A stretch of DNA of 64,000 nucleotides from Flavobacterium xueshanense (GCF_900112975.1 NZ_FONQ01000009.1:80620-144619), one strand, 5' to 3'. Shown: positions 18,098 to 28,122, counted from the first letter of the stretch. Notes: generated by a model from the sequence alone, not told the origin. Numbers and translations are program-made.

Positions 18098-20170
18098 TTA
18101 ATCCAATAATTCAGAATTATTAAGTATCAATTCAATTTTTTTAATAGTGATTGTGATCTGACTCATTTGTAATTCTATATTTCTAAAAAAAAGACTAATA
18201 TCTCTACTGACCCAACTTTCAGAAATAACTCTTGCGCCCAAACTAATTCTTAAAATAGCACTTTCAATTTCAGTAGTATATTTTACATTAACTGCTTGAC
18301 CAATATGACATTTTTGGGCAGCAAGTCGAATAATTTCTAAGGAAGAACCTTCAAACTGATCGGATAAATCAGAATTTAATAATGTATACAATTTTTTTAC
18401 TTTATCAACAGTTAAGACCTCATTGTTTTTAAAAATAAAGAAAGGAAAAATTGTACGGATGTTTCTTATTCCAAATTCCTTACTGCTAAAGCTCTTTGTT
18501 TTTGTTTCATCACTGTAAATAGGCTGTAAAAATGTGGCCTCTTTTATAGAGTCATCAACAAAATTGCAAAACATCTCAATACCCATATTTCGATATAAAA
18601 TTGGTGTTTTGTAATACCTGTCCATTTCAACCACGGCAGCATTCCAACGCATGTAAGAACCATAGTTATATCCGTCAGATAATTCATTGGAACAAAACCA
18701 TGAAGTCGGCCAATCAGAACTATTATAATATTTGTTTAAGCCTTTTGGTAATGTGTTTTTTACAGATTGAATTAATTTATTGACACTTTGAGGTAAAATT
18801 AATGCACCGCAGTATGGAGGGCCAGTGAAGAATTTACTCCCCGTTATGGTAACAATATATCCTTTATTTAAATAATTTTGTATGTCTTTTGGATCTAATC
18901 TCAACTGTGATCCATCAACAATTATTTGAATTGATAAGTTTTCAAGTCTATTTAATTTTTTTATAAATTCGTCACTAGGAGATTGATACCCTAATTTTGA
19001 TTGATCCATAGTATGTAATACTACATGCCTGCCTTGATTTTTGGTCCTGATAACGGCATCCAATACTTCCTTATCTAATTGAGCGGAAGTTTTTAATGCG
19101 CCATTTTGATCTCTAAAAGGGATTTGTACTAAATCAACATCTCTAAAACCTTCAATTTTTGCATCTTTTTTAATTGGATAATTTAAAGCAGTAGTATTTT
19201 CAAAATGACATCCCTTTAAAGCCGCAGCTACACCGCTACCAGTTTCATCAGAGGCCACTAAAATATGTGTGATTTCTTTATCGGAAATAATTTGCGTTAT
19301 AGCTGCTATTTGAAGTGAAGAATCAGTACCTGATGGTGAAAAAATTATTTCACATTCCTCACTTAATCTGAATATTTTTCTAAGGTTATTTTTTAGTAAT
19401 TCAGAAAACTCGATAGTAGTATTTTTAAAACCATTTTTCAAGCTATTTCTAATTAATATACTTCTCACTTTATCTGTTTTATCAAAAGCAAAATTAGAAA
19501 CGCTAGACGCCGTAGATGAAGCAAAAGTAAATGCATCAGGTCTTGGGAATGGACGACATCCGTATTTATTTAGCAAATGAATTTCATCGATATTCAAACG
19601 AAGATCTCCTCCAGACATCAACATGTATTCTGTGGGTTTTGCAAGATTTTCGACAATAGCTTTCCAAGATTTTTTGAGTTCAGTGTTCGAATTTTTTAAA
19701 CCATGAAAAGATTGGAGTTCTTCGTTTATTAATGAAGATTCAGTATTTAAATAGATATCATTTTTAATTAAATTAATTAGAACATAATCAAGATTTTCTA
19801 ATTTTTCTTTATCATTTTTAGGTAGTAAATTATAAAATATTCGAGTTACTTCAAGAGCTGCAATATCGCATAAAACTACATCTTGTTTTTCGGTATTCAA
19901 AGCTTTGTACCATAGCTGCCATTCGATTCCATATCTTAAATAGACTAAAGCTAAAATGGGTTTACTCAAAAAGGATGAACCAATTATAATTGATTTGTTG
20001 GGTACAATTTTGAAAATAGTAGGCTCACTAGTTGAGGTGATAATATTGATATTATTTATCTTTGGTACGGTATTAAATCTTTTTAAAACGCGAACTAAAT
20101 AGTTTACATTTTCTTTTTCAAATAAACTTGTTCTTTTATATTGATTTTCAATCAGGATGTTGTTTGTCAT
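18098..20170 (-). CDS. Orphan two-domain PLP-dependent enzyme, class V aminotransferase-like
   Basis: A 690-residue protein whose specific family I do not recognise. About residues 220-560 show fold-type I PLP features: a substrate/PLP loop FSPSGTDSSLQIAAI, an aspartate in QIIVDGSQLRLD, and a probable Schiff-base lysine in TITGSKFFTGPPYCGAL. The first 200 residues form a separate domain with no recognised motif, and the last 130 resemble a small aminotransferase C-terminal domain. No signal peptide or membrane segment is seen. It has no operon partners: a terminator lies downstream and 620 bases of noncoding DNA upstream. It could be a cysteine desulfurase-like or decarboxylase-like enzyme, but the reaction is unknown. 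Confidence 0.7.
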   Translation of the reverse strand: MTNNILIENQYKRTSLFEKENVNYLVRVLKRFNTVPKINNINIITSTSEPTIFKIVPNKSIIIGSSFLSKPILALVYLRYGIEWQLWYKALNTEKQDVVLCDIAALEVTRIFYNLLPKNDKEKLENLDYVLINLIKNDIYLNTESSLINEELQSFHGLKNSNTELKKSWKAIVENLAKPTEYMLMSGGDLRLNIDEIHLLNKYGCRPFPRPDAFTFASSTASSVSNFAFDKTDKVRSILIRNSLKNGFKNTTIEFSELLKNNLRKIFRLSEECEIIFSPSGTDSSLQIAAITQIISDKEITHILVASDETGSGVAAALKGCHFENTTALNYPIKKDAKIEGFRDVDLVQIPFRDQNGALKTSAQLDKEVLDAVIRTKNQGRHVVLHTMDQSKLGYQSPSDEFIKKLNRLENLSIQIIVDGSQLRLDPKDIQNYLNKGYIVTITGSKFFTGPPYCGALILPQSVNKLIQSVKNTLPKGLNKYYNSSDWPTSWFCSNELSDGYNYGSYMRWNAAVVEMDRYYKTPILYRNMGIEMFCNFVDDSIKEATFLQPIYSDETKTKSFSSKEFGIRNIRTIFPFFIFKNNEVLTVDKVKKLYTLLNSDLSDQFEGSSLEIIRLAAQKCHIGQAVNVKYTTEIESAILRISLGARVISESWVSRDISLFFRNIELQMSQITITIKKIELILNNSELLD

Positions 20171-20792
20171 ATGTATTATAATTTTATACGTTCCTTGAAA
20201 CGATATTCTGTATTAGGAATATTTAGCTAATTAACAAAATGTCTTCTATTACAAAATATATTTGTAAAAAATCGTCACAAAAACTAAATTTTTCCTAAGT
20301 GTTTTTTGTCTCAAATAATGAAATTTAGTTTGTAATATAATTGTGCTGCCAATAGTTTGATGCATCGCTTGTTTTTATGGCGTTACATTTAGTAAAAGTT
20401 AGCAAATATAAGAAACTTGTTAGCAGTAAAAAAGATATCAAAAAATACTCTTTTGCTAAATTTTCTGTTTTTCATCATAGTCCGTTATTTAAGCTGTATT
20501 GATATAATAATTTAAAGGTAAAAGCTTATTAAAAAACTGTATTGATATAAATTGATCTATTATAAGAAAACTTGATAGAAAGGGACAGGCAAGAGGGCAA
20601 ACACATAATTATAAGTAACTATCTACTTTATGTTTAAAATATGCTTTAGGCTGATTTTAAAAAATAACAAAGCAGTTACGCAGCAGAGGATAATTAAAAA
20701 AAGAAATAAAAAAGGCTTAATTCTTAATTTATAATTGTGAAACAAAAAAACTCCAGCGAAAGCTAGAGTTTTAAATATAATTTAAATGAAGT
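20171..20792. other. Long AT-rich intergenic region with a direct repeat
   Basis: No gene is seen. CTGTATTGATATAA occurs twice (20494-20507 and 20537-20550), 43 bases apart. A terminator for the yebC gene lies at its right end. The remainder shows no motif I can support. Confidence 0.5.
20747..20772 (-). terminator. Terminator downstream of yebC
   Basis: AAAACTC and GAGTTTT enclose CAGC-GAAA-GCT, a hairpin capped by a GAAA tetraloop, with one unpaired base on each side of the inner stem. Confidence 0.7.
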
Positions 20793-21506
20793 CTAAGCTT
20801 CTTCCATCGTATGATACACGTTCATTACATCATCATCATCTTCTAATTTTTCAATTAGTTTTTCTACATCAGCCATTTCTGCTTCAGAGAGTTTTTTAGT
20901 GATTTGAGGAATTCGTTCAAATCCGGAAGAAAGAATTTCTAATCCTCTATTTTCTAATTCTTTTTGAATGGTTCCAAAACTGCCAAAAGGGGCGTAAATC
21001 AATATGCCGTCCTCGTCTTCAAAAACTTCCTCAGCACCAAAATCGATTAATTCTAACTCCAGTTCTTCAGGATCAATTCCGTTTGCTGGAATTCTAAAAT
21101 TACAGGTGTGGTCAAACATGAATTCAACTGAACCTTGAGTTCCCATCGTACCATTGCATTTATTAAAATAACTCCTGACATTAGCCACCGTTCTGTTGTT
21201 ATTATCCGTGGCGGTTTCAACCAAGATTGCAATTCCGTGAGGTGCATATCCTTCAAATAAAACTTCTTTATAATTGGCTGTATCTTTATCAGTTGCTTTT
21301 TTAATCGCGCGTTCCACATTTTCCTTAGGCATGTTCACGGCCTTAGAGTTCTGGATAACGGCTCTTAATCTTGAGTTGGCATCAGGATTTGGTCCGCCTT
21401 CTTTTACGGCCATTACAATATCTTTTCCAATTCTGGTAAATGCTTTGGCCATTGCTGACCAACGTTTCATTTTTCTTCCTTTTCTAAACTCAAACGCTCT
21501 TCCCAT
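20793..21506 (-). CDS. yebC: YebC/PmpR family transcriptional/translational regulator
   Basis: A 237-residue protein beginning MGRAFEFRKGRKMKRWSAMAKAFTRIGKDI. It carries the YebC core: GGPNPDANSRLRAVIQNSKAVNMPKENVERAIKKA, then YEGYAPHGIAILVETATDNNNRTVANVRSYFNKCNG in variant form, then the acidic C-terminal domain (EKLEDDDDVMNVYHTM). Family members act as DNA-binding regulators, and recent work links YebC proteins to translation of polyproline stretches. Length is normal for Bacteroidota. Confidence 0.95.
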   Translation of the reverse strand: MGRAFEFRKGRKMKRWSAMAKAFTRIGKDIVMAVKEGGPNPDANSRLRAVIQNSKAVNMPKENVERAIKKATDKDTANYKEVLFEGYAPHGIAILVETATDNNNRTVANVRSYFNKCNGTMGTQGSVEFMFDHTCNFRIPANGIDPEELELELIDFGAEEVFEDEDGILIYAPFGSFGTIQKELENRGLEILSSGFERIPQITKKLSEAEMADVEKLIEKLEDDDDVMNVYHTMEEA

Positions 21507-21567
21507 TTCTATTTCTTATTTTGAACTGCAAAAATACAGTTATTAGTTATTTTTTCAAATATTTTTG

Positions 21568-22602
21568 TTAATCAATTGGAACGTGTTTTGAAATAAAATT
21601 TGTTCCGGTTATATTCCAGTTATTGATAGCGAGGGATCGTTCTGTGTTGAACTTTGTATTTAGTTTATTATACGTTCCTACCTCTTTATTCAGTGTATTT
21701 ACCAATGCATTGAAATTATCAATTTCTGCTTTTGATCTGGTGTTGGCTTTTTTATCGTCCATTATTTTTTTGCTTTCCTGAAATTTTTGGTTTAGCATAA
21801 TAAAAGCAACAACTCCAGGTGCGAATTCTGACGCTTCTTTTTTACTGAATTCCAATACTTTTTTAGTAGCATTTACAAGCATTACGTCATTTTTGTAGGC
21901 TTTAAATGTTTTTAGTTTATCCAGACCTTCATTAGAATATTGTTCCAGTGCATTGCTGTTTTGTTGAATCGCGTTCAAATTATTTTCAGCAATCGCTTTC
22001 ATCAATACCGATTCTGTAAAATTTACTTTAAAAAAGATCAGATATAATTGCGTGTGATTTTCGAAAACTTCGTTGGATATTTTCATTTTTTTGCCTAATT
22101 CACTTTTATCTTCCCCAATTTGAATCCCATATTTATTGGCAAATATTTTTTGGTTGGCATTCAATTTATCGACTTCTTCATTGATTTTAGCATTGACTAA
22201 ATCTCTTGCCATAATAAACGCTTCCATAAAGTCATACGATTGTTCAGCAACCTCCTGCATGTTTATTATTTTGTCATATTCCTGATTAATTTGCTTTTCA
22301 GAAATTGCTAGATAAGCCAAAAGCTGGTTTTTATATTCCACATCACCTTTATAACCTTCTTTCAAAGCTTCTATTTTTTTAGCCGCGGTTTGTATGCTTT
22401 TTACCAATGTTTTTCGAGTAACATCAATTTTTCGGGCATTTTTGCTATGTGCCACAGCCGAGGTGTATTTCCATGTAGTTCGGGAAATAATATCAGTTTC
22501 CTTGCTGATATAATTCAAATAATCAACTGGCGTTTTGAATTCCTGAGCATTTGTAATGGTTACAGTTATCAAAAATAAGAGCAAAGTAAAGGTTGATTTC
22601 AT
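21568..22602 (-). CDS. Secreted helical protein, possibly LIC11966-type surface protein
   Basis: A 344-residue protein with a signal peptide (MKSTFTLLLFLITVTITNAQ) and an otherwise almost entirely helical, lysine/glutamate-rich sequence with long heptad-like runs. The pattern (PVDYLNYISKE near the start, NNWNITGTNFISKHVP at the end) suggests the LIC11966 surface-protein family, but this is recalled similarity only. It is 15 bases downstream of the S41 protease gene on the same strand, so the two are probably co-transcribed. No catalytic motif is visible. Confidence 0.65.
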   Translation of the reverse strand: MKSTFTLLLFLITVTITNAQEFKTPVDYLNYISKETDIISRTTWKYTSAVAHSKNARKIDVTRKTLVKSIQTAAKKIEALKEGYKGDVEYKNQLLAYLAISEKQINQEYDKIINMQEVAEQSYDFMEAFIMARDLVNAKINEEVDKLNANQKIFANKYGIQIGEDKSELGKKMKISNEVFENHTQLYLIFFKVNFTESVLMKAIAENNLNAIQQNSNALEQYSNEGLDKLKTFKAYKNDVMLVNATKKVLEFSKKEASEFAPGVVAFIMLNQKFQESKKIMDDKKANTRSKAEIDNFNALVNTLNKEVGTYNKLNTKFNTERSLAINNWNITGTNFISKHVPID

Positions 22603-22617
22603 GTTTTGTGGGTTGGT

Positions 22618-24660
22618 TTATTTGGTTAAAGTATTATAATCATTAAGTATCGCAATTGCTTCTTCTAAATACGGACTGTTTTTTAAATTCTCAATTTTAT
22701 ACGTATTACTGTCTTGCTGAAAAGTATCAAATTTTAATTTCTCTAAATCATAAGTGGTATTCGAAAGCGTAAAATTACTTTTACTGTCAATTATTTTTTT
22801 GACCTTTTCCCAAAGGGTGTCAATTTTATGCACGTCATCAAATACATCTTTGAGAACCAATCGGGTTGGCTTTTTAGGATTGTTGTAAAGTGCATTAATC
22901 TGTTGGTTAGCCACATTGATTTCATTAAAACGGATATTTTCTTTTACTCTCGTATGACTTAATGCTGTTAGTTGCGGGAAATAGGTTTTTGGCAAAGGAC
23001 TAAATCTGGCTTTTGTAATAATAACATCGTTTTTCAGAGCCGTTTTATAACTGACTTCACGAGGATTTATACTGTCAAATAAAACGGGGAGCATAATATC
23101 TGGTACTATTCCTTTTATTTGATTGCTGTCACCGGTAATTCTATAAAATTTTTCAATCGTTACTTTCACAAAGTCCTCTTGATTATTTTTATCTAATGGT
23201 AATATAGCCTGCATGCTTGCCTTGCCTAATGAGGTGCTTCCGATGATGATACCGCGGTTGTAATCTTGGATAGCCGCCGCAAAAAATTCACTTGCTGAGG
23301 CAGAATTACCATTCATTAATAGTACTAAAGGGCCACTGTAAACGCTGCCACGATTGTAATCTTTTAGTATAGTCTGTTGGTCCTTACTGTCTACCAAAAC
23401 GGATAAAGGACCGATATCTATAAACATTCCGGCTAGTTTAATCGCTTCTTGAATAGAGCCACCACCATTATTTTGAAGATCAATAACTAAACCTTTAATG
23501 TTGTCTTTTTGCAGTTTTACAATTTCTTTCGCAACATCATCGGCACAACCCTGAACGGTGTTTCCATCAAAATTCGAATAAAAATTTGGGATATTGATGT
23601 AGCCAATTTTCGATTCTTTTTCGGCGATGTAGCTGTAAACGGCATTATCAGTTGCTTTCATTACTTGTTTTCGAAGAAATACGGTAACGATGGCGGCATT
23701 TTTTTTCTGAATGGTTAATTCTATGTCAGTATTGGAATCTGAAAAAATCAATTCTCCAATTTTTTCAATAGATGAGCATGAAACAGTGTAAGTGGTTCCT
23801 TTTGTATCGGAAACCTTCAGGATGATATCGTTTTTGTCAAATTTATTGGTTTTCGCAGCTGGTCCGCCCGGAACAATTTCCTGTACAATGATTTCTTCTT
23901 TGTCATTAAAACCAACGTTCAATCCTAGTGAGAGAGAGCTGGTAGACAAACCCGACATGAAACTGGATTTTGCGGCCAACGAAAAATAATTAGAGTGCGG
24001 GTCAAAATAAGTGCAAAAGAGATTCATAAAAGTGTTTTGCAGATCACTTGCGATTCGGTCTTTGGTTTCCAAAATACTGTTTACCTGACACAAATTAGCG
24101 TCAAATAGTTTTGTTTTGGTTGTTTTTTCAAGGGCTGAGAAATTTTGATTCAAAGAATCTAAATTAGTGCTTGATTTAGAAATATCTTCCAGAATATCAT
24201 AGCGGATTCTTTTTTTCCAAACACGTTCTAAATCAGTGGCAACTAAATCAAAAGGAAATTTTTTCTTCGAAAATTTTACAGAATCATTTGAAGTATAATC
24301 AAAAGAATCCTTTTGTATTTTCTCTAAAACTTTCTTTTTTCTGTTTAAGGCCAAGGTGTAAACAGCAACAAAATCATTCATAAAAGAACAATTATTTTGC
24401 AAAATGTAATTGTCCAGTTGGAGTCTGTGTTCGCGTAGTTTTTTGTATTCAATCTTGGTGAATAAGTTTCGGTTCGAATCCAAAGCATCCAAAAAACCAT
24501 CAAAGACAAAAACCGATAAACTGTCGTCTATCGGTTTAGGTTGGTAATGTTCGCGTTGTAATAACGCATTTATTTTAGAAAGTGTTTCACAGGTTTTTGC
24601 GTCATTTTGACCAAAAAGGGAAAATGTAGTCAGCAAAAATATGAGTGAAAGTTTCTTCAT
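22618..24660 (-). CDS. S41 family C-terminal processing peptidase (Tsp/Prc type)
   Basis: A 680-residue exported protease. A signal peptide (MKKLSLIFLLTTFSLFGQ) precedes a helical N-terminal domain (about 30-220), a PDZ domain (about 240-330, LGLNVGFNDKEEIIVQEIVPGGPAAKTNKF) and the S41 catalytic core. The core has LVIDLQNNGGGSIQEAI, the serine in SASASEFFAAAIQDY and the lysine in GSTSLGKASMQ. The long Tsp-specific C-terminal domain follows. It degrades or trims periplasmic proteins from the C-terminus. It sits 6 bases downstream of gcvT and probably shares its transcript. Confidence 0.93.
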   Translation of the reverse strand: MKKLSLIFLLTTFSLFGQNDAKTCETLSKINALLQREHYQPKPIDDSLSVFVFDGFLDALDSNRNLFTKIEYKKLREHRLQLDNYILQNNCSFMNDFVAVYTLALNRKKKVLEKIQKDSFDYTSNDSVKFSKKKFPFDLVATDLERVWKKRIRYDILEDISKSSTNLDSLNQNFSALEKTTKTKLFDANLCQVNSILETKDRIASDLQNTFMNLFCTYFDPHSNYFSLAAKSSFMSGLSTSSLSLGLNVGFNDKEEIIVQEIVPGGPAAKTNKFDKNDIILKVSDTKGTTYTVSCSSIEKIGELIFSDSNTDIELTIQKKNAAIVTVFLRKQVMKATDNAVYSYIAEKESKIGYINIPNFYSNFDGNTVQGCADDVAKEIVKLQKDNIKGLVIDLQNNGGGSIQEAIKLAGMFIDIGPLSVLVDSKDQQTILKDYNRGSVYSGPLVLLMNGNSASASEFFAAAIQDYNRGIIIGSTSLGKASMQAILPLDKNNQEDFVKVTIEKFYRITGDSNQIKGIVPDIMLPVLFDSINPREVSYKTALKNDVIITKARFSPLPKTYFPQLTALSHTRVKENIRFNEINVANQQINALYNNPKKPTRLVLKDVFDDVHKIDTLWEKVKKIIDSKSNFTLSNTTYDLEKLKFDTFQQDSNTYKIENLKNSPYLEEAIAILNDYNTLTK

Positions 24661-24666
24661 TTATTT

Positions 24667-25749
24667 TTATTTCTTGTAAAAAGGTAATTTTACCACTTTG
24701 GCAGGTATTTCATTTTTACGGATTTTAATAAATATTTCGCTGTCCAAGGCACTGTTTTCTACAGTCACATAACCCATTCCTATTCCTTTATTCAGTGAAG
24801 GTGACATCGTTCCCGAAGTTACTATTCCTATTACATTTCCTGATGCATCTACAATTTCGTAATCGTGTCGTGGCACCGCACGTTCCTGCATTTCAAAAGC
24901 AACTAGTTTTTTAGAAACTCCTGCTTCTTTTTGTTTTTTCAGGTTTTCTGAATTGGTGAATTCTTTTGTGAACTTGGTAATCCATCCCAAACCAGCTTCA
25001 AGTGGAGAAGTGGTGTCGTTGATGTCATTTCCGTACAAACAAAAACCCATTTCCAATCGCAACGTATCACGAGCCGCAAGACCAATTGGTTTGATACCAA
25101 AAGCCGCACCTGCTTCAAAAACTTTATTCCAAATTTGCTCCACTTCCGCGTTTTTACAATAAATCTCAAAACCTCCAGATCCTGTATATCCCGTAGCCGA
25201 AATGATTACGTTTTCGATACCGGCAAAATCGCCTACTTCAAAATGGTAATATGGAATCGCTGATAAATCTTTTGAGGTCAAGGACTGCATTGCTTCAACC
25301 GCTTTTGGTCCTTGAATTGCCAATAATGAATAATCATCCGAAAGGTTTTTCATCTCCACATCCAAATCATTATGAGCCGAAATCCAATCCCAATCCTTGT
25401 CAATATTCGATGCATTTACGACTAATAAATATTGCTCCTCTTTCATTTTATAAACCAGCAAATCATCTACAATTCCACCATCATTGTTTGGCAAACAAGA
25501 ATATTGCGCTTTTCCAATAGTCAAAGTCGAAGCGTCATTTGAAGTCACTTTTTGAATCAAAGCCAATGCATTTGGACCCGTAAGCAGGAATTCACCCATG
25601 TGAGAAACGTCAAAAACACCCACGGCATTGCGCACCGTTTCATGTTCCGCATTCACTCCTTCATATAAAATAGGCATGTTGTATCCGGCAAACGGAAGCA
25701 TTTTTGCTCCCAAATTTTCGTGTATGTGCGTAAGCGCAGTATTTTTCAT
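24667..25749 (-). CDS. gcvT: Aminomethyltransferase, glycine cleavage system T protein
   Basis: A 360-residue folate-dependent enzyme that moves the methylene carbon of glycine from the H-protein lipoyl arm to tetrahydrofolate and releases ammonia. The start [39 protein letters not shown] is typical, with [19 protein letters not shown] and [20 protein letters not shown] in order. Length matches GcvT. Other gcv genes are not adjacent, which is usual in flavobacteria. Downstream genes for the S41 peptidase and a helical secreted protein follow closely. Confidence 0.96.
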   Translation of the reverse strand: MKNTALTHIHENLGAKMLPFAGYNMPILYEGVNAEHETVRNAVGVFDVSHMGEFLLTGPNALALIQKVTSNDASTLTIGKAQYSCLPNNDGGIVDDLLVYKMKEEQYLLVVNASNIDKDWDWISAHNDLDVEMKNLSDDYSLLAIQGPKAVEAMQSLTSKDLSAIPYYHFEVGDFAGIENVIISATGYTGSGGFEIYCKNAEVEQIWNKVFEAGAAFGIKPIGLAARDTLRLEMGFCLYGNDINDTTSPLEAGLGWITKFTKEFTNSENLKKQKEAGVSKKLVAFEMQERAVPRHDYEIVDASGNVIGIVTSGTMSPSLNKGIGMGYVTVENSALDSEIFIKIRKNEIPAKVVKLPFYKK

Positions 25750-25885
25750 TGTGTTTTTCTATAAAGTTTGAAGTCGCTAATTTATTGATTTTATTTCGGG
25801 TGACAAAGGCGGATTCAAGCAAAGTTTAAAGTTTCAAACGTTTTCGGAATAATTTGTGGTGTAGGATTTATAACCATTTTTTTTA

Positions 25886-25967
25886 GGAGCTATTTCCTGC
25901 TTTTCACTGCAATCTTTTTATTCGCCGAAAAGGCGCATAAAAAGGATTTCCGTTGCAGTCAGGGCTA
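25886..25967 (-). repeat. Dispersed ~80-bp palindromic element, copy 2
   Basis: The reverse complement begins TAGCCCTGA, contains GGAAATCCTTTT and AAAAGATTG, and ends AGCTCC, matching the element at 2154-2233. The centre here is a GC hairpin (GCC GAAA AGGC) instead of the T/A hairpin of copy 1. It lies between divergent gcvT and nnrD. Confidence 0.75.
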
Positions 25968-26034
25968 GGAAATTTCGATTCCATTAACGAATTTTTTTCA
26001 TATTAAATTCGTAATTTTAAACAAACAAATTTCC

Positions 26035-26889
26035 ATGACGAATTCCATTTACATTGACCAAGAAGAAATCCTGAAACGCTACAAACAGCCAGACAAAAAG
26101 ACCCATAAAGGAATTCAGGGACACGCTTTGATCATTGGCGGAAGCTACGGCAAAATAGGAGCAGTGAGTTTGTCTTCGAAAGCGTGTTTAAAAACCGGAT
26201 GCGGATTGGTCACCGTTTTCATTCCAAAATGTGGGTACGATATTTTACAAATCTCAATCCCAGAAGTGATGGTTTTGACGGATATTCAGGAGGAAATGAT
26301 TTCTAATTTCACTTTTGACTTTACCCCGCAAGCCATAGGAATTGGTCCCGGGTTAGGTCAGGCCGTTGAAACTCAAAATGCGCTGCATCAATTTTTGAAA
26401 ACGAACACAATTCCTTTAGTTATAGACGCTGATGGATTAAATATAATTTCCAAAAATAAAAAATTATTGGATTTAGTGCAACCCAAAACCGTTATTACAC
26501 CACACCCCAAAGAACTGGAACGATTGATAGGAAAATGGGATTCCGAAGAGGAGAAAATGAGTAAAGCAATCTCTTTTTCAAAACAACACCAAGTTATAAT
26601 CGTAATGAAAGGAGCACCAACACGAATCATAGATGGTGAAAGTGTTTATGAAAATACCACCGGAAATGCTGCTCTCGCTACCGCCGGAACGGGTGATGTT
26701 TTGACAGGAATGATTACCAGTTTATTAGCGCAATCCTATGAAACTATAGATGCCGCTATTCTTGGCGTTTACCTTCATGGATTAACCGCTGATATTGCGT
26801 TGCCCGAAACGGGTTATCAATCGTTTATCGCTTCAGATGTGATTGCAAATATTGGAAAAGCTTTTTTAAGTTTGAAAAAAATGGTGTAA
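26035..26889 (+). CDS. nnrD: ADP-dependent NAD(P)H-hydrate dehydratase
   Basis: A 284-residue metabolite-repair enzyme that converts (S)-NAD(P)HX back to NAD(P)H using ADP. The ribokinase-like fold shows [27 protein letters not shown] near the N-terminus, GIGPGLGQ, the VIDADGLN motif and the nucleotide-site [18 protein letters not shown]. Only the dehydratase domain is present; the epimerase half (NnrE), fused in many bacteria, is missing here. Length fits the single-domain form. Confidence 0.93.
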   Translation: MTNSIYIDQEEILKRYKQPDKKTHKGIQGHALIIGGSYGKIGAVSLSSKACLKTGCGLVTVFIPKCGYDILQISIPEVMVLTDIQEEMISNFTFDFTPQAIGIGPGLGQAVETQNALHQFLKTNTIPLVIDADGLNIISKNKKLLDLVQPKTVITPHPKELERLIGKWDSEEEKMSKAISFSKQHQVIIVMKGAPTRIIDGESVYENTTGNAALATAGTGDVLTGMITSLLAQSYETIDAAILGVYLHGLTADIALPETGYQSFIASDVIANIGKAFLSLKKMV

Positions 26890-26966
26890 ATAACGCTCAT
26901 AAATGAATTCCATCCCACTTATTTGTAAGTTTGTATCCAAGCAAAATAGCTTTATCCAAATCGATT

Positions 26967-27761
26967 ATGGAAAACATACCTCATCTTAGAACCGTAAATG
27001 TTATGCGATACATCACTCCGTTGCGAGAAGGTGGTTCTTTGCCTGCGCTCGCGGAAGCCGATGATGATTTTAAATATGTACTGAAATTCAAAGGTGCCGG
27101 ACACGGTGTAAAAGCTTTGATTGCCGAATTAATAGGCGGAGAAATTGCTCGTGTTTTAAAATTGAAAATGCCGGAATTGGTTTATGCCAATCTCGATGAA
27201 GCTTTTGGACGCAGTGAAGCCGACGAAGAGATTCAAGATTTGCTTCAAGGGAGTCAAGGCCTTAATCTGGCATTACATTATTTATCGGGAGCCATAAATT
27301 TTGATCCTGTTGTCACTTTGGTTGACTCAAAACTAGCTTCTCAAATTGTTTGGTTGGATGCTTTTATTACAAATGTGGACAGAACGTTTAGAAACACCAA
27401 TATGTTAATTTGGCACAAAGAATTATGGCTGATCGATCACGGTGCCAGTCTTTATTTTCATCATTCGTGGACCAATTGGGAAAAGCATGCGCAAAGTCCT
27501 TTTGCACTGATAAAAGACCATGTATTATTACCTCAGGCTTGCTTGCTGCCGGAAACGGATACAATATTCAAAAAAATATTAACTCACGATGTACTGCAAA
27601 GTATTGTAAATCTGATTCCAGAAGTATGGCTGAATTGGGAAGACAGCGATGAAACTCCTGAAGCGATACGGGAAGTCTATTTTCAGTTTTTATCCACACG
27701 TTTAAACCATTCAGAAATTTTTATAAACGAAGCACAAAATGCAAGAGCAACACTTATATGA
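26967..27761 (+). CDS. HipA-like kinase family protein
   Basis: A 264-residue protein from the ATG at 26967; an alternative TTG lies at 26931. It matches the HipA-like protein group rather than full HipA: GGSLPALAEADDDFKYVLKFKGAGHGVKALIAELIGGEIAR gives the nucleotide-binding strand with its lysine. IVWLDAFITNVDRTFRNTNMLIW contains the catalytic-loop-like D...N pattern, and LWLIDHGASLYFHH resembles the DFG-like metal-binding aspartate. The small N-terminal HipA subdomain and a HipB-type antitoxin are absent. Its 3' end overlaps the next gene by 23 bases, suggesting coupled translation and a joint function. Confidence 0.82.
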   Translation: MENIPHLRTVNVMRYITPLREGGSLPALAEADDDFKYVLKFKGAGHGVKALIAELIGGEIARVLKLKMPELVYANLDEAFGRSEADEEIQDLLQGSQGLNLALHYLSGAINFDPVVTLVDSKLASQIVWLDAFITNVDRTFRNTNMLIWHKELWLIDHGASLYFHHSWTNWEKHAQSPFALIKDHVLLPQACLLPETDTIFKKILTHDVLQSIVNLIPEVWLNWEDSDETPEAIREVYFQFLSTRLNHSEIFINEAQNARATLI

Positions 27762-28122
27762 GTACGCCGTACTCCGGGTTGTGCCAAGGGTAGAACGCGA
27801 AGAATTCCTTAATGTGGGTATTATTCTTTTTTGTAAAAAAGCAAAATTCATTAAGGTGCTGTATTCTGTAAATGAAGCGAAACTCCAGCTTTTTGCAGAT
27901 GATATGGATGTCGAACAACTACATTTAAATGTAAAGGCATTTGCGAAAGTGGCACATGGCGAAAAATCAGGTGGACCAATAGGGCAATTTGATATTCCAT
28001 CGCGTTTTCGTTGGTTGACCGCAATCCGAAGTTCAGCCATTCAAACCTCAAGACCACATTCGGGTTTGTGTAATGATTTGGAACAAACAACACAACGCTT
28101 GCTTGAAGAAATGGTATTGTAA
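27739..28122 (+). CDS. DUF3037 domain protein
   Basis: A 127-residue protein starting MQEQHLYEYAVLRVVPRVEREEFLNVGIILFCKKAKFI. The 'YAVLRVVPRVEREEFLNVGV' opening and the late RSSAIQTSRPHSGLCND segment are the DUF3037 signature. The family has no established biochemical role. It starts inside the HipA-like kinase gene, and I recall the same pairing in other bacteria, so it probably acts with or on that kinase. No signal peptide is seen. Confidence 0.85.
   Translation: MQEQHLYEYAVLRVVPRVEREEFLNVGIILFCKKAKFIKVLYSVNEAKLQLFADDMDVEQLHLNVKAFAKVAHGEKSGGPIGQFDIPSRFRWLTAIRSSAIQTSRPHSGLCNDLEQTTQRLLEEMVL

Noticed and set aside
24471..24481. GGTTCGAATCC, a tRNA T-loop-like string
   Set aside because: It lies inside the S41 peptidase coding sequence and no acceptor, D or anticodon stem surrounds it.
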